Origin: Eubacterium sp.
GTDB taxonomy: Bacteria; Bacillota; Clostridia; Oscillospirales; Acutalibacteraceae
Direction: 5' to 3'
Length of the DNA stretch: 9,428 nt
Assembly: GCA_029050995.1 (NCBI GenBank)
Contig: JAIDLO010000030.1
Coordinates: forward strand, 1 to 9,428
A program made the position numbers and the translations under genes. How positions within the stretch are numbered: the first letter of the stretch is position 1; every line of letters starts with the position of its first letter. The notes below the pieces were generated by a model, which saw nothing but the letters and a program-made list of their open reading frames with translations, was not told the DNA's origin and did not search any database. Shown piece after piece: positions 1 through 5,979 of the stretch.

Positions 1-1
1 C

Positions 2-136
2 CAAAAAGATGTAGATTGGACTAAAGCATGGAGTGCGAAATATCCGGTTTTAAAAACTTATCAAAGGGAAGTAGACATTCCTAAATATGCTAAAGAAATA
101 AGAAAAATGTTTAATGAATTGCAAGAAAAAATATAA
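2..136 (+). CDS. 3' end of an unrecognised protein gene (partial, runs off the left edge)
   Basis: An open frame enters from the left edge and stops at TAA 134-136, giving 44 residues that begin QKDVDWTKAWSAKYPVLK and end in a charged helix-like stretch (IPKYAKEIRKMFNELQEKI). The mixed hydrophobic and charged composition looks like real protein, but I do not recognise the family and assign no function. GC is about 28%, lower than pheS/pheT (about 42%). The stop lies just after a run of six A (126-131), and the neighbouring frame continues with protein-like sequence to 230, so this stop may be a frameshift artefact and the true protein about 31 residues longer. The gene converges on the methyltransferase, and both end at the palindrome 233-264. 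Confidence 0.55.
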   Translation, partial: QKDVDWTKAWSAKYPVLKTYQREVDIPKYAKEIRKMFNELQEKI

Positions 137-230
137 CTATAATGAATTAGATGCTATGCTTGTACTAAAAGATATTCTTGCACATGAGTATTTAGATAAC
201 AAACAGCTTCGTATTTTTATAAAGAGATAA
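132..230 (+). pseudogene. Probable out-of-frame continuation of the left-edge gene
   Basis: Frame 3 is open from 132 to TAA 228-230 and reads YNYNELDAMLVLKDILAHEY and then LDNKQLRIFIKR. This looks like a folded C-terminal helical segment, not random translation. If one A is removed from the A6 run at 126-131, the upstream frame reads straight into it (QEK-YNYNELDAM). The only upstream ATG in this frame is at 114, inside the preceding coding region and without a Shine-Dalgarno, so an independent gene is unlikely. Possible explanations are a one-base mutation, a homopolymer sequencing error, or slippage during expression; the sequence alone cannot separate them. Confidence 0.45.
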
Positions 231-232
231 TT

Positions 233-264
233 AAAAACTCCTCTGATTAATCAGAGGAGTTTTT
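233..264. terminator. Bidirectional rho-independent terminator, perfect 32-bp palindrome
   Basis: AAAAACTCCTCTGATT at 233-248 is exactly reverse-complementary to 249-264, so each strand gives a GC-containing stem with a TTAA loop, flanked by A and T tracts. It lies between two convergent genes: it starts 3 nt after the plus-strand stop at 228-230 and contains the last codons and stop (247-249) of the minus-strand methyltransferase. It therefore probably ends transcription from both sides. Confidence 0.85.
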
Positions 265-1023
265 TGCTAAGTATAAATCCATTGTATCATATATATTGAT
301 TGCTCCGCCTATGCTGTCGATTGCATTTTTCATTTCTGTTTCAAATGAATACTTGATGTCAGCAGGCAAAGCCCTATGGTCTGAATATGTGTTTAATAAT
401 GCTATATATTCATCGGCAGATAATGTTCTTGTTCTGCGATACATATAAGATTTTATGTCTGTGAAGCCATAGAGTTCAAGTGCTTTTTCATATTTTTGCA
501 AATCTTTTTCAGAAAATTCGGTTATAGGCTTGTCTGTTGGGCGGTATTTATCATAAATAGCTTTGCTTGCAATATTTGATTCATCATCAAGCCTGTTTGG
601 AAAAGGATGATTCCAGAACAATGCTATTGTTCCGTTTGGCTTTAAAATTTCTTTGATTTTGTTAAAGGCTTGCTCCTGCGGGAGCCAGTGAAAGGCAGTA
701 GCTGAATAGACGAAATCAAATTGATTACTTTGCAGCAAGACATTCATAAAATCTTCATTTATAATATTTATATTTTTGTAAGCAGAAAATTTATTTTTTG
801 TGTATTCAGCTAAATTATTTCCAAGCTCAATCGCAGTTATATTACAGCCTTTTTTCAAAAAGGAGAGTGTTGCCTGTCCTGTTCCTATTCCGATTTCCAA
901 AATGCTGCTTTGGTTATCTATCTGTGCATAAGAGAATATATCCTTGTATAGTTCATCAACATAGGCTGGTCTGATGTTATCATAGTTAATTACATCCTCG
1001 TTAAATTTTAATCTTAAGTCCAT
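247..1023 (-). CDS. Class I SAM-dependent methyltransferase, substrate unknown
   Basis: A 258-residue Rossmann-fold methyltransferase of the small-molecule type (Methyltransf_11/25-like). Visible motifs are the SAM-binding motif I ILEIGIGTG (41-49), the acidic residue ending strand 2 (E65 in ITAIEL), D91 after strand 3, the motif IV strand FDFVYSATAFHWL (102-114) and LKPNG (127-131). The N-terminal segment (FNEDVINYDNIRPAY) resembles the cap region of ubiE/trans-aconitate-type enzymes. The start is ATG 1021-1023 because GGAGA at 1031-1035 lies 7 nt upstream; an ATG nine codons earlier (1048-1050) has no ribosome site and sits inside a terminator. GC is near one third, lower than the genes beyond it. 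A hairpin terminator (1049-1081) lies just upstream and no clear promoter follows it, so expression may depend on readthrough. The family is secure; the substrate cannot be read from sequence. Confidence 0.88.
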   Translation of the reverse strand: MDLRLKFNEDVINYDNIRPAYVDELYKDIFSYAQIDNQSSILEIGIGTGQATLSFLKKGCNITAIELGNNLAEYTKNKFSAYKNINIINEDFMNVLLQSNQFDFVYSATAFHWLPQEQAFNKIKEILKPNGTIALFWNHPFPNRLDDESNIASKAIYDKYRPTDKPITEFSEKDLQKYEKALELYGFTDIKSYMYRRTRTLSADEYIALLNTYSDHRALPADIKYSFETEMKNAIDSIGGAINIYDTMDLYLAKNSSD

Positions 1024-1048
1024 ATAGCATTCTCCGAATAAATATTGC

Positions 1049-1081
1049 AAAATACCGCCTGAATCAATCAGACGGTATTTT
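1049..1081 (-). terminator. Rho-independent terminator after the ireB / 97-aa gene unit
   Basis: Two 14-nt arms (1049-1062 and 1068-1081) flank a 5-nt loop. On the plus strand there is one C/A mismatch (1058/1072), but in minus-strand RNA that position is a U-G wobble and the stem is complete, which supports function on the minus strand. It starts 10 nt after the stop of the 97-residue gene. The 3' arm ends in UUUU with little U tract beyond, so it may be leaky. Confidence 0.75.
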
Positions 1082-1091
1082 TTATTGATTA

Positions 1092-1385
1092 TTACTTTTT
1101 AAGCTCTCTTTCAAGCCATACTGCGCCTAAATCAAGTGCAGTAAATAAACCTGTTTTTTCGCTTTTCTTAATCACTTTTTCCTTTGGGTTTATTACATCA
1201 GGATCTGTGTTGATAAGCTGGATAAGCACCTTTTCCGAAAGTGAAATATCTTTAAAAGCCTTATCGCTCTGAATATTCAGGCAAACAACATATGGATCAG
1301 ACATATTGCCGTAATAAACTGTCTTTCCGCATCTAACCAAAGGTTTTCCTTTATAGGTAAGGAATGTATCTTTTGTTTCTGCCAA
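1092..1385 (-). CDS. Conserved-looking small hypothetical protein downstream of ireB
   Basis: A 97-residue soluble protein with no signal peptide or membrane segment. The N-terminal half alternates hydrophobic and polar residues as in a small beta structure (GKPLVRCGKTVYYGN, then PYVVCLNIQS at 31-40), followed by KVLIQLINTDPDV (52-64), a lysine-rich linker and a C-terminal helix (GAVWLERELKK). I know no function and no domain name for it. Translation starts at TTG 1383-1385: AAAGGAGGG at 1392-1400 sits 6 nt upstream and no in-frame ATG lies near. It begins 21 nt after the ireB stop and is followed by a hairpin terminator, so the two form an operon. The pairing suggests a job linked to IreB or to general physiology, but that is inference only. 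Confidence 0.78.
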   Translation of the reverse strand: MAETKDTFLTYKGKPLVRCGKTVYYGNMSDPYVVCLNIQSDKAFKDISLSEKVLIQLINTDPDVINPKEKVIKKSEKTGLFTALDLGAVWLERELKK

Positions 1386-1406
1386 AGAAAGCCCTCCTTT
1401 ATTATT

Positions 1407-1652
1407 TTAGTTGTTGAGATAAGACTTTACCAATTCACTTAAAAGCTCATCTCTGTCTATTTTTCTGATAAGACTTCTTGCGTTGTTATGTGTTGTGATA
1501 TAAGTTGGGTCTTCCGAAAGAATATAACCAACAATCTGATTAATTGGATTATAACCCTTTTCTTTTAAAGCATCAAAAACCTGTGTAAGATAATCCTTCA
1601 TTATCTCTTCTCGTTCATCACCGATTTTAAATGTCATAGTTTTATCAGTCAA
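1407..1652 (-). CDS. ireB: IreB family regulatory phosphoprotein (UPF0297)
   Basis: An 81-residue, full-length member of the IreB/UPF0297 family. The signature EKGYNPINQIVGYILSEDP (31-49) and the C-terminal block HNNARSLIRK followed by RDELLSELVKSYL are clear. In Enterococcus faecalis, IreB is a cytoplasmic substrate of the PASTA-type kinase IreK and lowers cephalosporin resistance; threonines near its N terminus are phosphorylated. Here T2 and T5 fall at about those positions. The start is TTG 1650-1652, with GGAGGT at 1661-1666 spaced 8 nt; the next ATG (1635-1637) is too far from the ribosome site and would remove the threonine segment. In many Bacillota ireB lies between alaS and ruvX (yqgF); neither is present here. 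It is transcribed from the promoter at 1699-1727, with the 97-residue gene downstream. Confidence 0.93.
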   Translation of the reverse strand: MTDKTMTFKIGDEREEIMKDYLTQVFDALKEKGYNPINQIVGYILSEDPTYITTHNNARSLIRKIDRDELLSELVKSYLNN

Positions 1653-1698
1653 GTAAAGTCACCTCCGAATGGTTCAAGCAATTAAATGCTATATTCTA

Positions 1699-1727
1699 AT
1701 TATATACAAAAATTTCCACAATTACAA
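1699..1727 (-). promoter_or_regulatory. Sigma-A-type promoter for ireB
   Basis: On the minus strand, TTGTAA (1722-1727), 17 nt, then a consensus TATAAT (1699-1704). The predicted transcription start is near 1692, about 25 nt upstream of the ribosome site at 1661-1666. It lies in the gap between the pheT stop and ireB, making ireB an independent unit. Confidence 0.72.
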
Positions 1728-1737
1728 TATTTTTTTT

Positions 1738-1762
1738 AAAATTACGAACGAAGCGTAATTTT
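1738..1762 (-). terminator. Possible hairpin terminator at the 3' end of pheT
   Basis: AAAATTACG (1738-1746) and CGTAATTTT (1754-1762) form a perfect 9-bp stem with a 7-nt loop that includes the last pheT codons and its stop. The stem is AT-rich. In minus-strand RNA the only U run is inside the 3' arm and is followed by A's, so it is a weak intrinsic terminator at best. No other terminator separates pheT from ireB. Confidence 0.35.
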
Positions 1763-4102
1763 TGACTCTTTTAAAGCCTCAATAATTCCGTCTGTAACCT
1801 TTAAAACTTCTTCTCTTGTAAGTGTTCTTTCAGCGTGCGCAAAGGTTAAACGAACAGTAATGGATTTAGAATTTTCATCACTGTAGGTATCAACAACCTG
1901 AATTTTCTTGATCAGCTTGCATTTTGCAGCTTCAATAGCCTTTGCAATCGGCTCAAATTTGTCTGCAACAAAGGAAAGGTCAATATCAATTTCAGGATAT
2001 TTTGAAACCTCTTCGTAAGCAATGCCTGCGTTTTCAATGTTTGAAAGTGTTTTGATATCAATTTCAGCAAAAACGATATTTGCCTTCTTGTCTATCTTTT
2101 TATGAACAAGCGGATGCACCATTCCGATTTCGCCGATTTTTACATCGCCGCAGTAAATCTCGTTCAGATTTTTTGGATGCTGATAGGAATGTGTTGCCTC
2201 AATTGCTTTGTAGGAAAGCTTTTTATGCTTGATATCATCAACGATTACGGCAAGCATATCGCGAAGCTCAAAATAAACGGCTTCAGCAGATTTTGTTTTG
2301 CTGAAAAGAGAAACTGCAAGCTTCTTGTTTTCAATGCAAAGATTGTTCTCGTCCATTCCCTCAACAACTCTGCCGATTTCAAAAATGCCGAAGCTTGGTG
2401 CAAAGCCTGTGTTTGCCTTAAGCTGACAAAGCTGAGTTGGAATCATAGATTTTCTGATTGTTTCAATGTTCGGGTTTGTTGCGTTAACAAGCTTGATGTT
2501 CTTTTCAATTTCAATGCCAAGCTCTTTCATTTCATCATAATATGCCCATACATAGGAATGAACCTCGTGAAGCGAAAATCTTTTAACAAGAATGTCCTTG
2601 ATTTTATCTTCAACTGTTTTCTCAACAGCAGCACGAACAGGATAGAGCGGTGCAACGGCTGTGTTTATCTCAAAATTATCGTAGCCGTAAATTCTTGTAA
2701 TTTCCTCAATGATGTCTGCTTTAAGAGAAATATCCTTTGTTGCTCTCCAGCTTGGAACCTCAACGCTGAAATTGTCGCCGTCAAGCTGAACCTTAAAGCC
2801 AAGGGCTGTTAAGGTGTTTACGATTGTATCGTTGCTGATTTCAATACCCGTGTATCTGTCAACAAATTTCTTGTCAAAATCAAGCTTTACTGTGTCATAT
2901 TTGTAAGCATATTCATCCGTGAGAGAGGATACAACTTTAGCCTCGCTGTCTGCATCAAAAAGAAGCTTAACAAATCTTGCAATAGCAGGCACTGTCATTT
3001 CAGGATCAAGGCTCTTTTCATAACGCATAGAAGCGTCTGTTCTGTGTGCAAGACGAACGGTTGATTTTCTGATTGAAACGCAGTCAAAGGTTGCAGATTC
3101 AAGCGTAAGCTTTGTTGTGTCGTCAACGATTTCGCTGTCAAGTCCGCCCATGATACCTGCAATCGCAACAGGTGTGTTGTCGTTGCAAATCATAAGTGTT
3201 TCTTCGTCAATATTTCTTTCAGCGCCGTCAAGCGTTGTGAATTTGAAAGGTTCGTCAAATTTCTTGATTCTGATTTTGCCAACCTTGCGTGAATCAAATG
3301 CGTGCATTGGCTGGCCCATTTCAAGCATAAGATAGTTTGTTAAGTCTGCAAGGAAATTGATTGCTCTCATTCCGCAGTAGAAAAGACGGATACGCATATT
3401 AACAGGGCTTACATTTCTGTTGATGTTTTCAACCTGCAATGCAGAGTATCTGTGGCAAGCCTTGTCCTCAATCTTGATATCAAGCTGTGGAAGATTGTTA
3501 TACTTGGATAAATCAACGCAGTCAAGCGGCTTTAAAGGTCTGCCTGAAAGTGCTGCAAATTCACGAGCAATACCGTAATGTCCCCATAAATCAGGGCGGT
3601 TTGTAAGTGACTTGTTGTCTACCTCAAAAATGATGTCTTCAATTTCATAAAGGTCTTTAAGGTCTGTTCCGTTTGGTGCATCATCCGTAATGTCCATAAT
3701 GCCTGAATTATCGTCGCTGATGCCGATTTCCTTTTCAGAACAGCACATTCCGTTTGATGTGTAGCCGGCAAGCTTTCTTGGGGCAATTTCAATTTCGCCG
3801 ATTTTAGCGCCAACCTTTGCAAAAGCTGTTTTCATACCCTCTCTTACATTCGGAGCACCGCAAACAACATCGGTTAATTCGCCGTTGCCTGCATCAACCT
3901 TTAAAAGATGAAGCTTTTTGGAATCTGGATGCGGTAAAACAGATTTGATTTCTGCAACAACAATTCCGCTGATGTCGCTGCCCTTAAAGAATATCTCGTT
4001 TTCTACTTCAGCAGTTGAAAGTGAAAACTGATTGATAAGCTTGATTTTGTCAAGTCCTGTGAAATCAACAAAATCAGAAATCCAATTCATTGATAAAAAC
4101 AT
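1742..4102 (-). CDS. pheT: Phenylalanine--tRNA ligase beta subunit
   Basis: The 786-residue beta chain of the cytoplasmic (alpha-beta)2 PheRS, which charges tRNA-Phe; length is normal for bacterial PheT. Domains in order: an N-terminal anchor (MNWISDFVD), a tRNA-binding OB fold at about 40-150 (HPDSKKLHLLKVD 58-70, CGAPNVREG 81-89), the B3/B4 editing region at about 205-370 (NRPDLWGHYGIARE 168-181 just before it, GQPMHAFD 263-270, GIMGG 316-320, then RTDASMRYEKSLDP 354-367), the B5 domain with VPSWRATKDISLKADIIEE (449-467) and RIYGYDN, a catalytic-like core, and a C-terminal anticodon-binding FDX-ACB domain from KYPEIDIDLSFV (701-712). The start ATG 4100-4102 has AAAGGAG spaced 8 nt. It begins 21 nt after pheS with no terminator between, so it shares the T-box-controlled transcript. 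Confidence 0.97.
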   Translation of the reverse strand: MFLSMNWISDFVDFTGLDKIKLINQFSLSTAEVENEIFFKGSDISGIVVAEIKSVLPHPDSKKLHLLKVDAGNGELTDVVCGAPNVREGMKTAFAKVGAKIGEIEIAPRKLAGYTSNGMCCSEKEIGISDDNSGIMDITDDAPNGTDLKDLYEIEDIIFEVDNKSLTNRPDLWGHYGIAREFAALSGRPLKPLDCVDLSKYNNLPQLDIKIEDKACHRYSALQVENINRNVSPVNMRIRLFYCGMRAINFLADLTNYLMLEMGQPMHAFDSRKVGKIRIKKFDEPFKFTTLDGAERNIDEETLMICNDNTPVAIAGIMGGLDSEIVDDTTKLTLESATFDCVSIRKSTVRLAHRTDASMRYEKSLDPEMTVPAIARFVKLLFDADSEAKVVSSLTDEYAYKYDTVKLDFDKKFVDRYTGIEISNDTIVNTLTALGFKVQLDGDNFSVEVPSWRATKDISLKADIIEEITRIYGYDNFEINTAVAPLYPVRAAVEKTVEDKIKDILVKRFSLHEVHSYVWAYYDEMKELGIEIEKNIKLVNATNPNIETIRKSMIPTQLCQLKANTGFAPSFGIFEIGRVVEGMDENNLCIENKKLAVSLFSKTKSAEAVYFELRDMLAVIVDDIKHKKLSYKAIEATHSYQHPKNLNEIYCGDVKIGEIGMVHPLVHKKIDKKANIVFAEIDIKTLSNIENAGIAYEEVSKYPEIDIDLSFVADKFEPIAKAIEAAKCKLIKKIQVVDTYSDENSKSITVRLTFAHAERTLTREEVLKVTDGIIEALKESKITLRS

Positions 4103-4123
4103 AGTAACTACTCCTTTCCTTGA

Positions 4124-5173
4124 TTACTCGTCATCTGTAAATTGTGAAAGTGCTTTAAGATTTCCGCTGTTTAAATCACGGATGTCTTTAACACCGTATT
4201 TCATCATAGCAAGTCTTGTTAAGCCAAGTCCGAAAGCAAAGCCTGTGTACTCTTCAGGGTCAATTCCGCCCATTCTTAAAACCTCGGGATGAATCATACC
4301 GCAAGGGCAAAGCTCAAGCCAACCGCTGTTTTTGCAGGACGGGCAGCCGTCTCCGCCGCAGATTAAGCAGCTTATGTCAAGCTCAAAGCCCGGTTCAACG
4401 AACGGAAAGAAGCCCGGTCTTAAACGAACCTTGATATCCTTCTGGAATACCTCTGAAAGCATAGATTTCATAAAGTAAATAAGGTTTGAAATGGAAATAT
4501 TTTTGTCTACCATAACGCCCTCCATCTGGAAGAAGGTGTTTTCGTGGCAGGCATCTGTTGCTTCGTTTCTGAAGCATCTTCCCGGGAAGATAGCCTTAAT
4601 CGGATTGCCGTTGTATAAAGACTCTTTATACTTTCTTAAAATAGCATTCTGCGCAGCAGAGGTATGAGATTTTAAAAGCTGTCCGTTTTCAAGATAATAG
4701 GTATCCTGCATATCTCTTGCAGGGTGATGCTTCGGAATGTTAACAGCTTCAAAGCATTCATAGTCCGTTACAATTTCGCTGTAATCCTCAACATTAAAGC
4801 CCATAGATTTAAAAATGTTTTCACATTCACGCTGAACAAGCGTAATCGGATGATAGGAGCCTCTTTCAAGCTCAGGCGGAAGAGATATATCAAATTCAGG
4901 CATTGCGTTGATTTCAAGCTGAATCTCCTTTTCCTTTAATTCCTTTGCTTTGGCTGTAATTTTTTCTTCAATATCAGCTCTTATTTCGTTTGCAAGCTGA
5001 CCGATAATCGGCCTTTCCTCAGCAGAAAGCTTGCCCATCTGCTTTAAAATAGTTGTAAGTTCGCCTTTTTTGCCAAGATATTTAATTCTTGCTTCTTCAA
5101 GCTGCTCTTTTGTTTCAAAAGAATCAAGAGCTTCCTTGGCAGCCTGTCTGATTTTTTCAAGTTGAGTTTTCAT
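4124..5173 (-). CDS. pheS: Phenylalanine--tRNA ligase alpha subunit
   Basis: The 349-residue catalytic alpha chain of PheRS, a class II synthetase. An N-terminal coiled coil for tRNA binding occupies about 1-90 (MKTQLEKIRQAAKEALDSF). The catalytic domain follows: motif 1 around SYHPITLVQRECENIFKSMG (106-125), motif 2 FRNEATDACHENTFFQMEG (201-219), substrate-site RLRPGFFPFVEPGFELD (250-266) and motif 3 GFAFGLGLTRLAMMKYGV (311-328). A cysteine cluster at C269, C272, C277 and C280, with C289 and C291 nearby, looks like a small zinc-ribbon insertion seen in some PheS proteins. The start is ATG 5171-5173, with AAAGGAA at 5181-5187 spaced 7 nt. The frame stays open further upstream, but that stretch is the T-box leader and not protein. 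It is cotranscribed with pheT. Confidence 0.97.
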   Translation of the reverse strand: MKTQLEKIRQAAKEALDSFETKEQLEEARIKYLGKKGELTTILKQMGKLSAEERPIIGQLANEIRADIEEKITAKAKELKEKEIQLEINAMPEFDISLPPELERGSYHPITLVQRECENIFKSMGFNVEDYSEIVTDYECFEAVNIPKHHPARDMQDTYYLENGQLLKSHTSAAQNAILRKYKESLYNGNPIKAIFPGRCFRNEATDACHENTFFQMEGVMVDKNISISNLIYFMKSMLSEVFQKDIKVRLRPGFFPFVEPGFELDISCLICGGDGCPSCKNSGWLELCPCGMIHPEVLRMGGIDPEEYTGFAFGLGLTRLAMMKYGVKDIRDLNSGNLKALSQFTDDE

Positions 5174-5215
5174 AACAGTATTCCTTTCTTTCAATATATT
5201 TCTTGGTATAGGGAC

Positions 5216-5252
5216 AAAAAAAGACTTGCCCCTTACGAACAAGGGACAAGTC
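5216..5252 (-). terminator. Regulated terminator of the pheST T-box
   Basis: In minus-strand RNA, GACUUGUCCCUU (5241-5252) pairs with AAGGGGCAAGUC (5223-5234) through 12 pairs including one U-G wobble, with a 6-nt loop, followed by seven U's (5216-5222). The 5' arm is shared with the antiterminator, as expected for a transcriptional T-box. It ends about 30 nt upstream of the pheS ribosome site. Confidence 0.92.
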
Positions 5253-5494
5253 GTAATAACCTGCGGTACCACCCTAATTTTTGCATCAATCTGAGCAAAC
5301 ACTCTTTGAGCCTGTAACGGAGCTCGCTCCGTCTGCGCCTACTGAGCCAAGTTTGGCTAATGTTCAGCACAGCCACTCGGAAGGGAACTTCACTTTTATT
5401 TGCCATACAAAACTCGCAGCCAAAGGTTTTGCTCTCTGAAAGGCTTGTAAAAGCTACTTTTCTTCGTCAATGTGTTTATCTTTCTAAATAAGAT
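5216..5494 (-). promoter_or_regulatory. T-box riboswitch leader of pheST, tRNA-Phe (UUC specifier)
   Basis: An RNA leader that senses uncharged tRNA-Phe and controls termination before pheS. Stem I shows the conserved AGAGAG (5432-5437) and GGCTGCGAG (5413-5421). An arm CTTTTA/TAAAAG (5448-5453 with 5393-5398) leads into the specifier region GUGAAG-UUC, so the specifier is UUC at 5385-5387, a phenylalanine codon matching the gene it controls. Stem III is a 6-bp hairpin ACGGAG/CTCCGT (5317-5332). The T-box AGGGTGGTACCGCA is at 5262-5275. The downstream 5' arm of the terminator (5241-5252) can pair with the T-box AGGG to form the antiterminator. Uncharged tRNA-Phe should favour readthrough. Confidence 0.93.
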
Positions 5495-5500
5495 AAACAT

Positions 5501-5529
5501 ATTATATTATATGAAACAAAATTTTGCAA
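5501..5529 (-). promoter_or_regulatory. Sigma-A-type promoter of pheST
   Basis: TTGCAA (5524-5529), 17 nt, then a consensus TATAAT (5501-5506) on the minus strand; transcription should start near 5494, just ahead of the T-box stem I. The -35 box lies 15 nt downstream of the terminator of the preceding gene, so pheST is insulated from it. Confidence 0.75.
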
Positions 5530-5544
5530 GCCTTAATTTAATGT

Positions 5545-5577
5545 AAAAAAACAAGCAGGCATAAGCCTGCTTGTTTT
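5545..5577 (-). terminator. Rho-independent terminator after the 118-aa membrane protein gene
   Basis: A perfect 13-bp stem (AAAACAAGCAGGC 5548-5560 with 5565-5577) and a 4-nt loop. On the minus strand the stem is followed by a T tract (plus-strand A's 5545-5550). It begins 9 nt after the stop codon at 5587-5589. A and T flanks on both sides would also allow function on the other strand. Confidence 0.9.
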
Positions 5578-5586
5578 ATGTGTTTC

Positions 5587-5943
5587 TTACATTACGCCGC
5601 CTGCTACACCGGCAAAAAGAAGTGTGAAAACAAAAGGAAGAACAAAAGAAGCTACAATACCTAAAATAAAGCCGATAAGAGCAGCTTTTCCGCATCCCTT
5701 TGCTTTAATCGGTGTCTGATCCTTCATTGTAAGATAAAGAATCAAGCCAACAAGCGGAATGAAGAATGAAAGGATATTAAGACCTGTGCTCTTCTGATCA
5801 ACAACAGGTGGCTGCTGATAGTATGGCTGCTGGTATGGCTGTTGATATGGAGCCTGCTGATATGGCTGCTGGTACTGTGGATTTGCATTATTATCTGTAA
5901 ACTGCTGTCCATTTGTCTGTGGTTCAAAATTGTTGTTTTCCAT
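5587..5943 (-). CDS. Small membrane protein with a Pro/Tyr/Gln-rich N-terminal tail
   Basis: 118 residues. Positions 1-48 are low complexity, rich in N, Q, P and Y, with repeated PYQQ units (for example QAPYQQPYQQPYYQQPP). Two predicted membrane helices follow: TM1 about 54-73 (GLNILSFFIPLVGLILYLTM) and TM2 about 86-116 (AALIGFILGIVASFVLPFVF). The loop KDQTPIKAKGCGKAA between them resembles a two-helix module that in many clostridial proteins follows an N-terminal zinc ribbon; here the ribbon is replaced by the PYQQ tail. There is no cleavable signal peptide. Function is unknown. It is a clear paralogue of the protein at 6071-6571. Start ATG 5941-5943 has AAAGGAG at 5954-5960, spaced 10 nt. 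It has its own promoter (6006-6034) and terminator (5545-5577), so it can be a single-gene unit. Confidence 0.85.
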   Translation of the reverse strand: MENNNFEPQTNGQQFTDNNANPQYQQPYQQAPYQQPYQQPYYQQPPVVDQKSTGLNILSFFIPLVGLILYLTMKDQTPIKAKGCGKAALIGFILGIVASFVLPFVFTLLFAGVAGGVM

Positions 5944-5979
5944 AAGAATATTTCTCCTTTGAATATTTGTGATAAACTA

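Noticed and set aside
1024..1050. Longer methyltransferase start (MQYLFGECY)
   Set aside because: No ribosome site precedes it and it lies in a terminator stem; GGAGA at 1031-1035 points to the ATG at 1023.
1039..1067. Possible methyltransferase promoter TTGATT-N17-TATTTA
   Set aside because: The predicted start would fall inside the ribosome site, leaving no usable leader, and both boxes are poor.
1051..1078. Relation between TACCG/CGGTA arms here and the TATACCG operator at 5980-6000
   Set aside because: The arms here belong to a GC-rich terminator stem; a shared 5-base core is not enough to propose a common regulator.
2102..2812. 236-residue plus-strand open frame antisense to pheT
   Set aside because: Cysteine- and asparagine-rich shadow of pheT codon bias, with no ribosome site or family resemblance.
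5174..5302. N-terminal extension of PheS (MFAQIDAKI onward)
   Set aside because: This open stretch is the T-box, terminator and ribosome site in translation. MKTQLEKIRQ at 5173 has the ribosome site and matches the family's N terminus.
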